In this document: in pieces, positions 48,401 through 58,713 of the stretch
How positions within the stretch are numbered: the first letter of the stretch is position 1
Layout of the letters: each line of letters opens with the position of its first letter
Origin: Leishmania mexicana MHOM/GT/2001/U1103
Lineage: Eukaryota; Euglenozoa; Kinetoplastea; Trypanosomatida; Trypanosomatidae
Direction: 5' to 3'
Assembly (NCBI RefSeq): GCF_000234665.1
Contig: NC_018330.1
Location: 248,001-312,000 of the forward strand
Length of the DNA: 64,000 bases
Made by a program: the position numbers and the translations under genes
Notes under the pieces: model-generated
The model's input: the letters and a program-made list of their open reading frames with translations, nothing else
Databases searched by the model: none
What the model was told of the DNA's origin: nothing

Positions 48401-51400
48401 ATCGCGATTTGTTGCGTCTGTGCGACACAAGGTGGAAAAGTGGATGCGCGATCTTCGAGTTGTGGGCAATGTCATTGAGGAGTGGATTACGCTGCAGAAA
48501 AACTGGATGTACCTCGAATTCATCTTTTCCTCTGACGATATCAAGGAGCAGCTGCCTGAGGAAAGCGAGATGTTTGACAGTGTGGACCGCTTGTTTCGTT
48601 CGCTCACGTCAAAGGCGCACAGCCAGAAGAACGTGTTTCAGATCTGCACTGAGGACGGGGTGCTGGAGGACTTACAGAGGAACAATGCGAACATAGACGT
48701 CATTCAGAAAAAATTGGAGGACTACCTGGAGACAAAGCGCATCGCTTTCCCACGCTTTTACTTCTTGTCCAACGACGAGCTGCTCTCCATCTTGTCAGAT
48801 GTGCGGAATCCAAAGGCTGTCCAGCCGCACTTGTCCAAATGCTTCGACTCCATTGCGTCGCTGATCTTCTCTGACGAGGAGTGCTCCGAGATTCTTGGGA
48901 TGGTCTCAGGGGAGGGCGAGCAGGTGCCCTTCGAGACGCCTGTGTACCCTATCGGGAATGTGGAGCAGTGGCTGAGCGACATTGAGCGTGTGATGAAGAC
49001 GTCGCTCCTCTCGCACATGCACCGCACCATCGAAATGGCGCCCGAGCGCAAGCGGGAGGAGTGGATCTTCCAGCACCCGGCGCAGTGCATTCAGGCTGTG
49101 GACATGATTCTCTGGACGGGTCAAGTGGAGGCCGCTATCGACAACGCGTCGCTTCAGCCTTTCTACAACGATTACCACGGTCAGATTCTCCGCATGGTCG
49201 AGCTGACGCGTCAACCCTTGTCGAAGCTGCAGCGTATGCTTGTCGGCACTCTGATTGTCCTGAATGTACACAACCGCGACATTGTGCACAACCTGAGCAA
49301 GGAGAGCGTGTCGAGTGTGGACGACTTTGCATGGTATCAGCAGCTGCGTTACTACTGGGAGCCGGACCCGCGCCAGGCGCAAAGCGGCGGCGGCAACAAC
49401 GTCGCGATCCACCACTGCAACGCACATCTTTGGTACGGCTACGAGTACCTCGGCAACCAGCCGCGTCTCGTCATCACCCCACTCACCGATCGTGCCTTTT
49501 TGACCTGCACTAATGCACTCGCGATGAACCTCGGCGCGGCCCCGCAGGGTCCCGCAGGTACTGGAAAGACAGAATCAGTGAAGGATCTCGGCAAGGCGCT
49601 GGCGAGGCAAGTTGTCGTCTTCAACTGCTCCGACGGCATTCACTACAAGACGATGTCGCGCATGTTTGCCGGCTTGGCCCAGGCTGGCGCCTGGGCCTGC
49701 TTCGACGAGTTCAATCGTATTGAGCTGGAGGTGCTCTCCGTAATTGCGCAGCAAATGCTCGACATCGTTCTGGCACTGGATCAGCGGTTGGAGCGGATGG
49801 ACTTTGACGGGCACCCGATCCGCCTCAGCCCCAACTTTGGTGTCTTCGTCACCATGAACCCCGGCTACGCCGGCCGCACGGAGCTGCCCGACAACCTCAA
49901 GGCACTCTTCCGACCGATTTGCATGATGATCCCAGACTACGCCTTGATCGCGGAGATCATGTTCTACTCCGAAGGCTTCGCAAACGCGCGGACGCTGGCG
50001 CAGAAGATGGTGCAGCTGTACAAGCTCAGCTCCGAGCAGCTGTCGAAGCAGGACCACTACGATTTTGGCATGCGCGCTGTCAAGTCCATCTTGGTCATGG
50101 CCGGCTCGCTGAAGCGGCAGAGCCCAAACGAGAGCGAGGACATGCTCCTGATCCGGGCAATGCGGGACGCGAATGTGCCGAAGTTCCTTCGCGACGATAC
50201 GACTCTTTTCATGGCGCTCCTCAAGGATCTGTTCCCGACTGTCGTGGTGGAAGATAACGTGAACACGCTGCTGCTCGACTACATCCATCACCAGTTCACA
50301 GCGGACGGGCAGCAGGTGGTGGAGGGTCTCGTGACGAAGGCGATGCAGCTGTACGACACGCTTGTCGTGCGGCACGGCGTGATGTTGGTGGGACAGACCT
50401 TCACCGGCAAGTCCACCGTGCTGCACACTGTTAAGCAGGCGCTCACGCACATCAAGCAGGACGGCCACGACGCCGAGGGCGACGTACCGCTCTTCAACCC
50501 TGTTCACATCCACCTTCTGAATCCCAAGTCCGTCTCCATGGGCGAGCTGTACGGGCAGGTGAACGAGATCACGCGCGAGTGGACGGATGGTATTTTGAGC
50601 AACATCGCCCGCGGCATCACCCGAGCAGCCCTGACAAAACTTGACCGGCAGTGGGTTGTGTTCGACGGCCCCGTCGACGCTGTCTGGATCGAGAATATGA
50701 ATACGGTCCTCGATGACAACAAGCTGCTTTGCCTTTTCAACGGTGAGCGCATCAAGCTGCCGGCGACGGCCACGTTTATCTTCGAGGTGCAGGACCTGCG
50801 TGTAGCCTCGCCGGCCACCGTATCCCGCTGCGGCATGGTTTACATGGAACCGTACTATATGGATGGCAACCGCGGCTGGGTGCCCATCGCCCGCAGCCTC
50901 ATCGAGGCAAAGGCAAAGAAAGACACTCGCCTGCATGCTGATCGCCTGCTGGAGCTGCTGGACATGATGCTGCCCGACACGCTAGATTTTGTGCGCACCA
51001 ACTGCCGCGAGTGGATCCCGTCCGTCGACGCACAGCTAGCTGTGAACTGCGTGGAGCTTCTGCAGGGCTTTCTAGCCACCTCCGAGGACGCCGCGGTGTG
51101 GCCGCGCGAGGCGATCACCCCAGCCGAGGCCCTGGAAGCAGACGACGAGGATGCCAGCTGGGCGCCGCACGGGGGCACAGACACCTACCCGGCTACAAAG
51201 CGAACCTCTTCACTTGCGGCAGCCATGCCTATACCGAGCACACCTGCAGAGTTTGCGCGGCCGGCGATCACCAACACCACGGCGGCGACGCTGGACGAGC
51301 ACCGGCTCTTCGACATGTACTTCCTGATGGCCTTTGTGTGGGGAATTGGCGGAAACCTGCGCGACGACGCGCGCGACGTTTTCAGCGCGTTTCTGCGTGA

Positions 51401-54400
51401 CAAGACGGAGGCAGTGCTGCCGGGCTTGCTGCCCCTCTCCTCCTCCAGCGCGGCAGCGGAGTCGAAAGCGACGCATCAGAGAGTCAGCCTGTACGACTAC
51501 GTGGTGCACCGCCCGTCAATGCAGTTCATTACGTGGAGCCACCTCGTCCCGACGTTCCTGTACAACCGTCGCAGCTCATACTTCGATCTGGTGGTCCCAA
51601 CCGCTGAGGGGGTAGCGCTCAGTACTCTGTTGAGCGTGCTGACGACGTCTTCGCAGCACATCCTCGTCAACGGCGTGACTGGCACCGGCAAGTCGCTTGG
51701 AATTACAAGCTTCCTCGCAAGTGCTCTGAACACAGACGATCCGGCAAGCGTATGGGAGTCGTTCAGTATGGTGTTTTCCGCGCAGACGCGCGGCAAAGAC
51801 ATTGAGGATCGTCTGGAGAACAAGCTGCACAAGATCCGCAGCACGGCCCTCGGCCCTACGCCAGGCAAGCGTGCCATCCTGTTCGTGGACGACATCAACA
51901 TGCCGACCCCGGAGATCTACGGTGCCTCGCCGCCGCTGGAGCTGCTCCGACAGCTTATCTCACAGGGCGGCTTCTATGACACGCACAAAAGCCCGGCCTT
52001 CTTCAAGGAACTGCACGATGTGCTGGTGCTCGCGGCGTGCGGTGTGCCGGGCGGCGGCCGCAGCGACATGACGCAGCGCCTCACCTCACGCTTCCACCTG
52101 ATTTGCCAGCCGGCACTGTCCGAGTCGTCGACGCGGCGCATTTTTGGCTCGCTCCTGCACGGCTTCCTGCAACAATGGGACTCGGCCGAGATTCGGGCCT
52201 TATCGACGAAGCTCGTGGCCGCCACCTTGGCGTGCTATGAGCGCATCACTCAGGAGAAGCTGCCGACGCCGACGCGCTCGCACTACACGTTCAACCTGCG
52301 AGATCTTGGCAAGGTCATCCAGGGTATCATGCAAACCTCGCCGCGCGTGACATCTTCGCCGGAGGCTTTCCACCGCCTCTTCCTGCACGAGGTGTCGCGC
52401 ACTTTCCACGATCGCTTGATCGACGCTGCGGACCGCGCGTGGTGGTGGTCGACGCTGTCGGAGGTGTGCAGTAGCGTGCTGCAGCACCCCTGGAATGCGG
52501 TTTACGAGGAGCTCATCTTTGGCGATTTCATGCGCCGCGATCGCGCGCACTACGAGGAGATCACCGAAACGACGGACGCGATTGGATGCGGGCTGACGGA
52601 GTACCAGAACGGCTTCAACATGGAGTACAACAAGGAGGTTGAGCTGGTTTTCTTTAAAGATGCTGTGCAACATGTAGCGCGTCTGTGCCGTGTGCTCCGC
52701 CAGCCGCGCGGCCACGCAGTCGTCGTGGGCATGGGTGGCACCGGCCGCCAGTCGCTCTGCAAGCTCGCCGCCTTCATCTGCAGCTTACCCATTTACGAGG
52801 TGACCATCACGCGCACCTTCAACATGAATGAGTTTCACGACGTCCTCAAGAAGGTGCTGCTCGACAGCGCGCGCCACGACAAACCCGTTCTCTTCTTCCT
52901 GTCTGACACCCAGCTCGTGCACGAGGAGATGCTGGAGGACATCAACAACCTACTGAACACCGGAGAGGTGCCAAATTTGATGGAGTCCGACGAGGTGGAT
53001 CAGATTGTGGAGGCTGTTCGCCCGTACGCCGTCGCGGCCGGAAAGCGTGAAACACGCAACACAATCTTCTCCCACTTTGTGAGCATGTGCCGCGACCAGG
53101 TTCATGTTGTAATGGCGATGTCGCCGGTAGGCGAGCAGTTCCGCCGGCGCCTGCGCATGTTTCCATCGCTCGTGAACTGCTGCACCATTGACTGGTTTGA
53201 CCAGTGGCCGCGCGACGCTCTGGCGTCTGTGGCTGACCGCGTTCTGGCAAACCTCTCCATGGAGGAGCGCGACAAGGCGCGCCTGATTAAGTTGTGCGTC
53301 GCCATCCACGTGGATGTACAGGAGACATCGGAGCTGTTCTACAGTGAGCTGCGGCGGCGAACGTACACCACCCCGACATCGTATCTGGGACTTCTCACAA
53401 GCTACCGCCAGCTGCTGGAGGAGCTGGACAAGTTCGTGGCGGAGCAGGTGGAGCGATACCAGGGTGGCCTCGACACTCTCCACAGCACACGGATGACGGT
53501 GGACGCCATGAAGGTGAAGCTGATCGAGATGCATCCCAAGCTGGTGGAGGCAGCCAAGAACACGGAAGAGATCATGGGCCGGGTTGAGAAAGAACAGGAG
53601 TCCGCCGAGTTGGTCCGCAAGCAGTGCGCGGAGGAGGAAAAGGGGGCGAGTGAGATTCAGGCGGAGGCCGATAGCATCCGCGGCGAGTGCCAGGCAGAGC
53701 TGGACAAGGCCATGCCGATTCTGAAAGCCGCCGAGGATGCGTTGGCCGACCTGCGCACCGACGACATTCGTGAGGTGCGCAGTTTTTTGAAGCCTGCCGT
53801 TCGCGTCGTGCTTGTGCTGGAGGCAGTCCTGGTGCTGCTCGGGGAGAAGGACCTCAGTTGGGACCGGGCGAAGCTGGTGATGAGTCGCATGGACTTCATC
53901 AAGGATCTCCAGAACTATAAGCGCGACGACCTCTCTGATAAGACGATCAAGGCGATCCAGAAATACATCCACAACCCAGACTTCCAGCCGGAGGAGGTGG
54001 CGAAAAGCTCCAAGGCGTGCAAGTCTCTGGCGATGTGGGTGCTGGCGATGAACAACTACTACGAGGTGGTGAAGGTCGTTGCACCGAAGCGGGCGCGGTT
54101 GGCGGAGGCGGAAGGCAAGGTCGCCGTGGCCACACAAGCCCTCGAGGCCGCTCGTAGCCGTCTGCGCAGCATTGAAGAGAAGCTGGCCACCTTGCAGTCC
54201 GAGATGAAGGAGAATGTGCTCAAGAAGCATCAGCTGGAGGAGGACATCGACCTGACCACAGTGCGGCTAGAGCGAGCGGAGCAGCTGATGAACGGCCTGG
54301 CCTCGGAGCAGTCCCGCTGGGTGCAGGCAGTGGCGAAGCTCGTGGATGAGAAGACGGGCCATCCCGGCACCGTGGCCCTGGCCGCCGGCGCCGTAGCCTA

Positions 54401-57400
54401 CCTAGGACCCTTTACGGCGCCTTACCGTGATCGCCTTCTGCGCGCGTGGCACGCTAAGTGTGTGGAGCTTGGGCTGCCCGTCGGCGGCTCAGGCTTTCAG
54501 CTGTCCAGCATCATGGACCCGGTGCGCGTCCGGACCTGGGCGCAGCAAGGCCTCCCGACAGACCCCTTCAGTGTGGAGAACGGCGTCATCGTGAGCAAGT
54601 CGCGGCGCTGGTGTCTGTGCATCGACCCGCAGGGACAGGCGGTGAGCTGGATTCGCGCCATGGAGAAGGAGAACAACTTACGGGTGATAAAGCTAACGGA
54701 CGCGAACTACATGCGAACCCTGGAGAACGCCATCCGTGTTGGGCTGCCGGTACTGATCGAGAACGTCGGCGAGTCGCTGGACGCGGCGCTCGACCCAGTG
54801 CTGCTGCAACAGACGTACCGCTCGCAAGGCAGACTCCTCATCAAGCTCGGCGACAGCGAGGTGGACTACGACCCGAAGTTCCGGCTCTACATGACGACCA
54901 AGCTGGCGAACCCCTTTTTTCTGCCAGAGCTTCAGATCAAGGCGACTATTATCAACTTCACAGTGACGCAGACGGGGCTGGAGAACCAGCTGCTCGCGGA
55001 TGTGGTGCGGGTGGAGATGGCGGAGCTGGAGCAGCGGGCAGATCAGACGGTGCTGGACATTGCACACGGCAAGGACGAGCTTAAGGCGCTGGAGGATAGG
55101 ATCCTAAAGCTGCTGGGCTCGTCGACCGGCAACATCCTCGACAACGAGCAGCTCGTGAATACCCTGCAGGAGGCCAAGACGACGAGCGAGAGCGTGAGCG
55201 ATGCGCTGCGAGTGGCGGAGGAGACGCAGCGAGATATCGAGGCGGCGCGTGACCGCTACCGCCCCGTTGCGCGGCGCGGCGCCACCGTCTACGCCGTCAT
55301 CACAGAGCTCGCTGGCCTTAACCACATGTACCAAAACTCTCTCGACTTCTTCAAGCAGCTTTTCGTCCTGACGCTTCGGCAAACAGAGAAGCAGGACTCT
55401 GTGAGCCGGCGCGTGGAAATCCTGCTGCCGGCTGTGACACTGCGCTCCTACAACGCTATCTGCCGCGGACTCTTCAAGGCGGACAAGCTCATCTTCGCCG
55501 TTCTCCTTTACGTGCACGTGGCGCGGCAAGAGGGCACCATCGCTGACGAAGAGTGGTCCTTCCTTCTCAAAGGGAGTGGGGGGAAGCGCTTCGTGGATGA
55601 GGAGATGGACCCGCCGCCGGTGTGGCTGACACTGCCGGCCTGGAATGAGCTAACGGCGCTGACGGAGACCTTGCGAACCTTTGCCTCACTTAAGGACTCG
55701 GTCATAGACAACGAGACGGAGTGGAGCGAGTGGTACGCCGGGGAGAAAGCCTACGAGTCCTACCCCGCCAGCGTCGACTCCTACTCGCCGTGGCAGCGGC
55801 TTCTCATCCTGAAGGTGTTCCGGGAGGATTTGCTCAACTACGGACTCTCCCTCCTCATCGAACGCGAGCTTGGCAAGGCCTTCACGGAGAGCCCCGCGTT
55901 CGACCTCGAAGGGTGCTACCAGGACAGCACCCCGACAGCGCCGGTGATCTTTGTGCTGACTTCTGGCACGGACCCAACGCAGCTCTTCACGGAGTTCGCA
56001 GAGCGCAAAGGCTTTGGCGCGCGCAAGATGATGCTGTCGCTTGGCCAGGATCAGGGCCGCAAGGCCGAGGAGATGATCCGGGTTGCCAGCACCGAGACAG
56101 GGGCCTGGGTATACCTTCAGAACTGCCACGTTTACACGTCGTGGATGCCGTCGCTGGAGCACATGTTGGAGGAGCTGACGCACCGCGAGGTGCAGCGCGA
56201 CTTCCGGCTGTGGCTCACCACGATGCCGGTGGCCTCCTTCCCGGTGCTGCTGCTGCAGTCGGGCGTGAAGGTGGTGAAGGAGCCACCGCAGGGGCTGAAG
56301 GCGAACATGCGCGACACCTTCGCCGTGGCGGTGACGGAGGATCTGTGGAACAGCTGCCCCCGCAACCCGACGACGTGGCGCCGCATGCTTCTCTCACTGG
56401 CATTTTTCCACGCCGTCATCCAGGAGCGCCGCCGCTTCGGCCCGCTTGGGTGGAACATCCCGTACGAGTGGAATCAGCCGGACCTTTCGGCGAGTCTGCA
56501 GTCGCTGCAGACGTACTTGAAGGACGAGGACGAAGCTGTCCCGTGGGATGCGCTGCGCTATATGGTCGGGGTCATCAACTACGGTGGCCGTGTGACGGAC
56601 TTTTTGGACAGCCGTTGCTTATCCACTATTCTTGTGAAGTTCTTCAACGACGACGTTGTCGCGCCGAACACGCAGTTCGATGTCTCACCGGATGGCATCT
56701 ACCACATCCCAGAGGATGTGTCGTCGCTCGCCAGCATCTGCGCGTACCTGAATGGCCTGCCGACCTTCGAGAGCCCCCAGCTGTTCGGGCTTCACGCCAA
56801 CGCGGACATCACCTTTAACAAGAGCACAGTGCGGCGCCAACTTGCCGCCATCCTGTCCGTGCAGCCGCGCACAAAGGCGGCGGCGGGCCGCAGCCCGGAG
56901 GACAAGGTGTTAGAGATGGTGAGCGAGTTTCAGTGGCGGCTGCCCGGGGCTATTGACAAGACGCACGCGCACCCAGACACGTACCGGCTCACCGAGGCGG
57001 GCACGATGATTTCGCTCGGCACCGTGGCAGGCCAGGAGATCCTCTTCTTCAACAACGTGCTTGCAAAGCTGGGGCGAACGCTGCACCTGCTGCAGCGGGC
57101 GATCAAAGGTGAGGTGGTCATGTCCGCGGAGCTCGAGGCTATGTTCGACGCGATGCTGCTGGGACAGGTGCCAAAACTGTGGCAAGACGGCGGCTACCTC
57201 TCGCGAAAGCCGCTTGCCTCCTGGTATGAGGACACACTGAAGCGTATCGAGTTCTTCCGCGACTGGAACGACAACGGACTGCCGACCAGCTTCTGGATCT
57301 CCGGGTTCTTCTTTCCGCAAGGGTTTCTCACCGGCGTGCTGCAGACGTACAGCCGTATGCACCAGACCCCGATTGACGAGGTGAAGTTCAGCACCCACGT

Positions 57401-57767
57401 GACCTGTTACGAGTTGCCGGAGGATATCGAGGACAGCGTGGAGAATGGTGTGTACATCCACGGCATCTTTGTCGAGGGCGCCGGCTTCAACCTAGATAGC
57501 TCCACACTGGTGGAGAGCAAACCAGGTGAACTGTATGCGCCTATGCCGGTCATCCACCTTGAGCCCGTACGGCTCAGCGAAACGACGGCGACGACTGAAT
57601 ACTATGCGTGCCCGCTTTACAAGACATCCGCCCGTGTTGGCACGCTCTCCACAACCGGCCTGTCGACCAACTACGTTGTGACGCTCGACCTCACGTCCGC
57701 AGCGGGGGTGGGTCCGAGGCACTGGATTGAGCGAGGCGTGGCACTGCTGTGTATGCTGGATGATTAA
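45411..57767 (+). CDS. Axonemal inner-arm dynein heavy chain, single-headed type
   Basis: This codes for 4118 residues from an ATG at 45411, the usual length for one-headed inner-arm dyneins (DNAH1/3/7/12-like). The stem (1 to about 1330) leads to the six-AAA motor. AAA1 Walker A is GPAGTGKT at 1380-1387 with CFDEFNRIE. The AAA2 loop GQTFTGKST starts at 1661, AAA3 GVTGTGKS at about 2088, and AAA4 GMGGTGRQS at 2440. The coiled-coil stalk and microtubule-binding domain follow (about 2690-2990). The C-terminal domain ends YKTSARVGTLSTTGLSTNYV ... HWIERGVALLCMLDD, as in that subfamily. It drives flagellar bending as an ATP-dependent minus-end motor in the axoneme. Codon bias is uneven: third-position GC is near 59% in a sample at 46.5 kb but about 94% at 56.1 kb. 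The gene looks intact. Confidence 0.97.
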   Translation: MNPDNSSFRKRLEESAWPKPVAASQLEAHVNSGLERTQNAPQLYKFQSPSSFIFHGSSAASEKLTQDLRRAEGMCTNANLTAADTVTHDKDVELLRMIQKASRRPARAREKRVAPKDEPILRNIHTSEEAVAFFTANGDSTSVKHVFLNYAPKGLDFCPYDLVATKKGSEEPEHYILSATGIVHVRPGLPSEVMTLADWMKEASLFNILRKIPFFKNFLLYKAFLLLQMKLRQRKYAATRRLLVKDLLVARPTFVYPMLDLVKYSHTISDAKLIEYDPQGKHDYVVDDYSLGQSVQRQKASVLINGVMEHMEEKVAKLVEVLQHRADVPDINTREALAQYLLTVAASEVSDTRVKRKEKPMLDAREDLERRMRELKRSLVEYSKLHVFIRLIDFLTSERLFQRVLSVFQTFLNLVRGQAQSEVRKVGFQVLLHPEESTIVFDPKESVLRALFAELLSGCTDTATVGLRLCKQKHFKALFPSPPTVWSIGDELRMNARVMYIHTALLSILHSDYEKADSRLATYLATVPHIQFLQKSWETISEECKQEANEAVLSAASLAKLYRRLQEAQDSLRVLIATYVGCLLWINAAKLKTEIEPRMTILRDTISACLRNTACDMIRELNAYFKLKTQAMNERPQMLREFADYTAAFKEIAENTSETDAKVSQAEALCDLMDRQQVDFSDDEDNQLRERTLGGSSTTKSLHSLFDEARIRAEEFIEEEMPAHVETLQSEVANVEEECGGLNEILLGEEFSILTDQTEPLLQYLADISAKLGEVDMREEQLSRFAALFNLPPFDWTFVSDVKTLYQAREETWGMLDSFNKKSEYWFETPVKELDTTEMEEQVNLMIRRAVLVNRTMLERDYEDQVAPHLLEELQSIRANMPVIHDCGNKHMTAEHWNTVLKQVTGTAYSYHDDLNLNSLEEWDIFSFKEALAEQSGLATGEWKISNDLEVIRQRWDTLNFMTKPYKDRDGVFILGDLEEVIQQLDDHQIEMQTTMASRFVASVRHKVEKWMRDLRVVGNVIEEWITLQKNWMYLEFIFSSDDIKEQLPEESEMFDSVDRLFRSLTSKAHSQKNVFQICTEDGVLEDLQRNNANIDVIQKKLEDYLETKRIAFPRFYFLSNDELLSILSDVRNPKAVQPHLSKCFDSIASLIFSDEECSEILGMVSGEGEQVPFETPVYPIGNVEQWLSDIERVMKTSLLSHMHRTIEMAPERKREEWIFQHPAQCIQAVDMILWTGQVEAAIDNASLQPFYNDYHGQILRMVELTRQPLSKLQRMLVGTLIVLNVHNRDIVHNLSKESVSSVDDFAWYQQLRYYWEPDPRQAQSGGGNNVAIHHCNAHLWYGYEYLGNQPRLVITPLTDRAFLTCTNALAMNLGAAPQGPAGTGKTESVKDLGKALARQVVVFNCSDGIHYKTMSRMFAGLAQAGAWACFDEFNRIELEVLSVIAQQMLDIVLALDQRLERMDFDGHPIRLSPNFGVFVTMNPGYAGRTELPDNLKALFRPICMMIPDYALIAEIMFYSEGFANARTLAQKMVQLYKLSSEQLSKQDHYDFGMRAVKSILVMAGSLKRQSPNESEDMLLIRAMRDANVPKFLRDDTTLFMALLKDLFPTVVVEDNVNTLLLDYIHHQFTADGQQVVEGLVTKAMQLYDTLVVRHGVMLVGQTFTGKSTVLHTVKQALTHIKQDGHDAEGDVPLFNPVHIHLLNPKSVSMGELYGQVNEITREWTDGILSNIARGITRAALTKLDRQWVVFDGPVDAVWIENMNTVLDDNKLLCLFNGERIKLPATATFIFEVQDLRVASPATVSRCGMVYMEPYYMDGNRGWVPIARSLIEAKAKKDTRLHADRLLELLDMMLPDTLDFVRTNCREWIPSVDAQLAVNCVELLQGFLATSEDAAVWPREAITPAEALEADDEDASWAPHGGTDTYPATKRTSSLAAAMPIPSTPAEFARPAITNTTAATLDEHRLFDMYFLMAFVWGIGGNLRDDARDVFSAFLRDKTEAVLPGLLPLSSSSAAAESKATHQRVSLYDYVVHRPSMQFITWSHLVPTFLYNRRSSYFDLVVPTAEGVALSTLLSVLTTSSQHILVNGVTGTGKSLGITSFLASALNTDDPASVWESFSMVFSAQTRGKDIEDRLENKLHKIRSTALGPTPGKRAILFVDDINMPTPEIYGASPPLELLRQLISQGGFYDTHKSPAFFKELHDVLVLAACGVPGGGRSDMTQRLTSRFHLICQPALSESSTRRIFGSLLHGFLQQWDSAEIRALSTKLVAATLACYERITQEKLPTPTRSHYTFNLRDLGKVIQGIMQTSPRVTSSPEAFHRLFLHEVSRTFHDRLIDAADRAWWWSTLSEVCSSVLQHPWNAVYEELIFGDFMRRDRAHYEEITETTDAIGCGLTEYQNGFNMEYNKEVELVFFKDAVQHVARLCRVLRQPRGHAVVVGMGGTGRQSLCKLAAFICSLPIYEVTITRTFNMNEFHDVLKKVLLDSARHDKPVLFFLSDTQLVHEEMLEDINNLLNTGEVPNLMESDEVDQIVEAVRPYAVAAGKRETRNTIFSHFVSMCRDQVHVVMAMSPVGEQFRRRLRMFPSLVNCCTIDWFDQWPRDALASVADRVLANLSMEERDKARLIKLCVAIHVDVQETSELFYSELRRRTYTTPTSYLGLLTSYRQLLEELDKFVAEQVERYQGGLDTLHSTRMTVDAMKVKLIEMHPKLVEAAKNTEEIMGRVEKEQESAELVRKQCAEEEKGASEIQAEADSIRGECQAELDKAMPILKAAEDALADLRTDDIREVRSFLKPAVRVVLVLEAVLVLLGEKDLSWDRAKLVMSRMDFIKDLQNYKRDDLSDKTIKAIQKYIHNPDFQPEEVAKSSKACKSLAMWVLAMNNYYEVVKVVAPKRARLAEAEGKVAVATQALEAARSRLRSIEEKLATLQSEMKENVLKKHQLEEDIDLTTVRLERAEQLMNGLASEQSRWVQAVAKLVDEKTGHPGTVALAAGAVAYLGPFTAPYRDRLLRAWHAKCVELGLPVGGSGFQLSSIMDPVRVRTWAQQGLPTDPFSVENGVIVSKSRRWCLCIDPQGQAVSWIRAMEKENNLRVIKLTDANYMRTLENAIRVGLPVLIENVGESLDAALDPVLLQQTYRSQGRLLIKLGDSEVDYDPKFRLYMTTKLANPFFLPELQIKATIINFTVTQTGLENQLLADVVRVEMAELEQRADQTVLDIAHGKDELKALEDRILKLLGSSTGNILDNEQLVNTLQEAKTTSESVSDALRVAEETQRDIEAARDRYRPVARRGATVYAVITELAGLNHMYQNSLDFFKQLFVLTLRQTEKQDSVSRRVEILLPAVTLRSYNAICRGLFKADKLIFAVLLYVHVARQEGTIADEEWSFLLKGSGGKRFVDEEMDPPPVWLTLPAWNELTALTETLRTFASLKDSVIDNETEWSEWYAGEKAYESYPASVDSYSPWQRLLILKVFREDLLNYGLSLLIERELGKAFTESPAFDLEGCYQDSTPTAPVIFVLTSGTDPTQLFTEFAERKGFGARKMMLSLGQDQGRKAEEMIRVASTETGAWVYLQNCHVYTSWMPSLEHMLEELTHREVQRDFRLWLTTMPVASFPVLLLQSGVKVVKEPPQGLKANMRDTFAVAVTEDLWNSCPRNPTTWRRMLLSLAFFHAVIQERRRFGPLGWNIPYEWNQPDLSASLQSLQTYLKDEDEAVPWDALRYMVGVINYGGRVTDFLDSRCLSTILVKFFNDDVVAPNTQFDVSPDGIYHIPEDVSSLASICAYLNGLPTFESPQLFGLHANADITFNKSTVRRQLAAILSVQPRTKAAAGRSPEDKVLEMVSEFQWRLPGAIDKTHAHPDTYRLTEAGTMISLGTVAGQEILFFNNVLAKLGRTLHLLQRAIKGEVVMSAELEAMFDAMLLGQVPKLWQDGGYLSRKPLASWYEDTLKRIEFFRDWNDNGLPTSFWISGFFFPQGFLTGVLQTYSRMHQTPIDEVKFSTHVTCYELPEDIEDSVENGVYIHGIFVEGAGFNLDSSTLVESKPGELYAPMPVIHLEPVRLSETTATTEYYACPLYKTSARVGTLSTTGLSTNYVVTLDLTSAAGVGPRHWIERGVALLCMLDD

Positions 57768-58574
57768 ACCACGGCTCACCGTCTATGATGATGTGTCTGG
57801 GTGCGCTGGCACCTTTGCCCTTGTCGATGTACACGAGCATTTTTCTATCTCTTTGGGTATGTATGTACTCTCCCTCCCTCCTCTCAATAGAACTTCTCTT
57901 TCCAGATGTGGCTCGTGTGCGTCCGTATGCGGGTCACCTCTGTCCTCTCTCTCTGGCAGGAAGCACGTAACCGCGTCCACGCACGCATCATTACCCCATA
58001 CGACAGCGCAACAAGAAGGAATGCGCAGTACGCACATGCTGCGATGACGAGCAGCGTTCTCATCTTGGCACTGATGAGCATGAGCCAAGTCGCTCCCCCC
58101 CCTCCTCCCCCCACCCTTTCCCCTGTCTGAGGCTGAAGTGGGTACGGGAGGGAGGAGGTGGGGAAGCTTTTCTGGTAGACTGCTGTGCGCGTGCTTCTCA
58201 AATATGGAGCAACAATGCTAGTGAACCCCTGGTAAGCGCCTACGCAACGCCCATCATTGTGCACTTTGCTTGGCCATCAGCGCCATCATCTCTCATGTCC
58301 GTCTCTCCCTCTCTCAATACTTTTCTCTGCACCCCCCTCCCCCTCCCTGGCCACGGCGTTGGCCGCCTCTCTCTCTTTCCACCCACACGCCGTACGGGGG
58401 CGTGTGCTGGTGCATGCCCATGTCGAGTTTCTTCTGATCAGTTGCAACCGTAGGAGACAGCACCCTAGTAGTATTAGCAGAGGGCGAGAGCGAGCGCGCG
58501 AAAGGAGCTCTGGGAGGCAGCTACCCCTTCTTTGCTTTCCGTCGCTGGTGGATCCACCACCACCACCACCACCA

Positions 58575-58595
58575 TCCCTCCCTCCCTCCTCCTAG
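58575..58595 (+). promoter_or_regulatory. Predicted spliced-leader acceptor of the aldo-keto-like gene
   Basis: A CCCTCCCTCCCTCCTCC-type tract ends in TAG at 58,593-58,595. A second AG at 58,667-58,668, after the CA repeat, is also possible. Using the first would leave an out-of-frame upstream ATG at 58,628. Confidence 0.5.
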
Positions 58596-58639
58596 CCACG
58601 CACGTATTGCATATAGCGTGAAGGCGCATGTCCTTTCTG

Positions 58640-58664
58640 CACACACACACACACACACACACAC
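58640..58664. repeat. CA dinucleotide repeat
   Basis: About 12 CA units lie between the two candidate splice acceptors of the aldo-keto-like gene, so the repeat could fall in its 5'UTR. Confidence 0.9.
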
Positions 58665-58713
58665 GCAGGCTCTCCGTTAGCGCTCGAGTCAGAAACACAG
58701 TTTCCGGCGCGTG

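Larger units (their letters stand above)
57768..58713. other. Intergenic spacer with splice signals, no gene seen
   Basis: Same-strand spacer between the dynein gene and the aldo-keto-like gene. It is pyrimidine-rich on the sense strand (58,280-58,400, 58,500-58,595). A CA repeat lies at 58,640-58,664. Only low-complexity frames are present. Confidence 0.7.

Noticed and set aside
49575..50936. 453-codon minus-strand frame inside the dynein gene
   Set aside because: It is a mirror of GC-rich dynein codons, with no recognisable domain and the wrong strand for this cluster. The same applies to 52,950-54,230 (minus) and 55,721-56,818 (plus, other frame).
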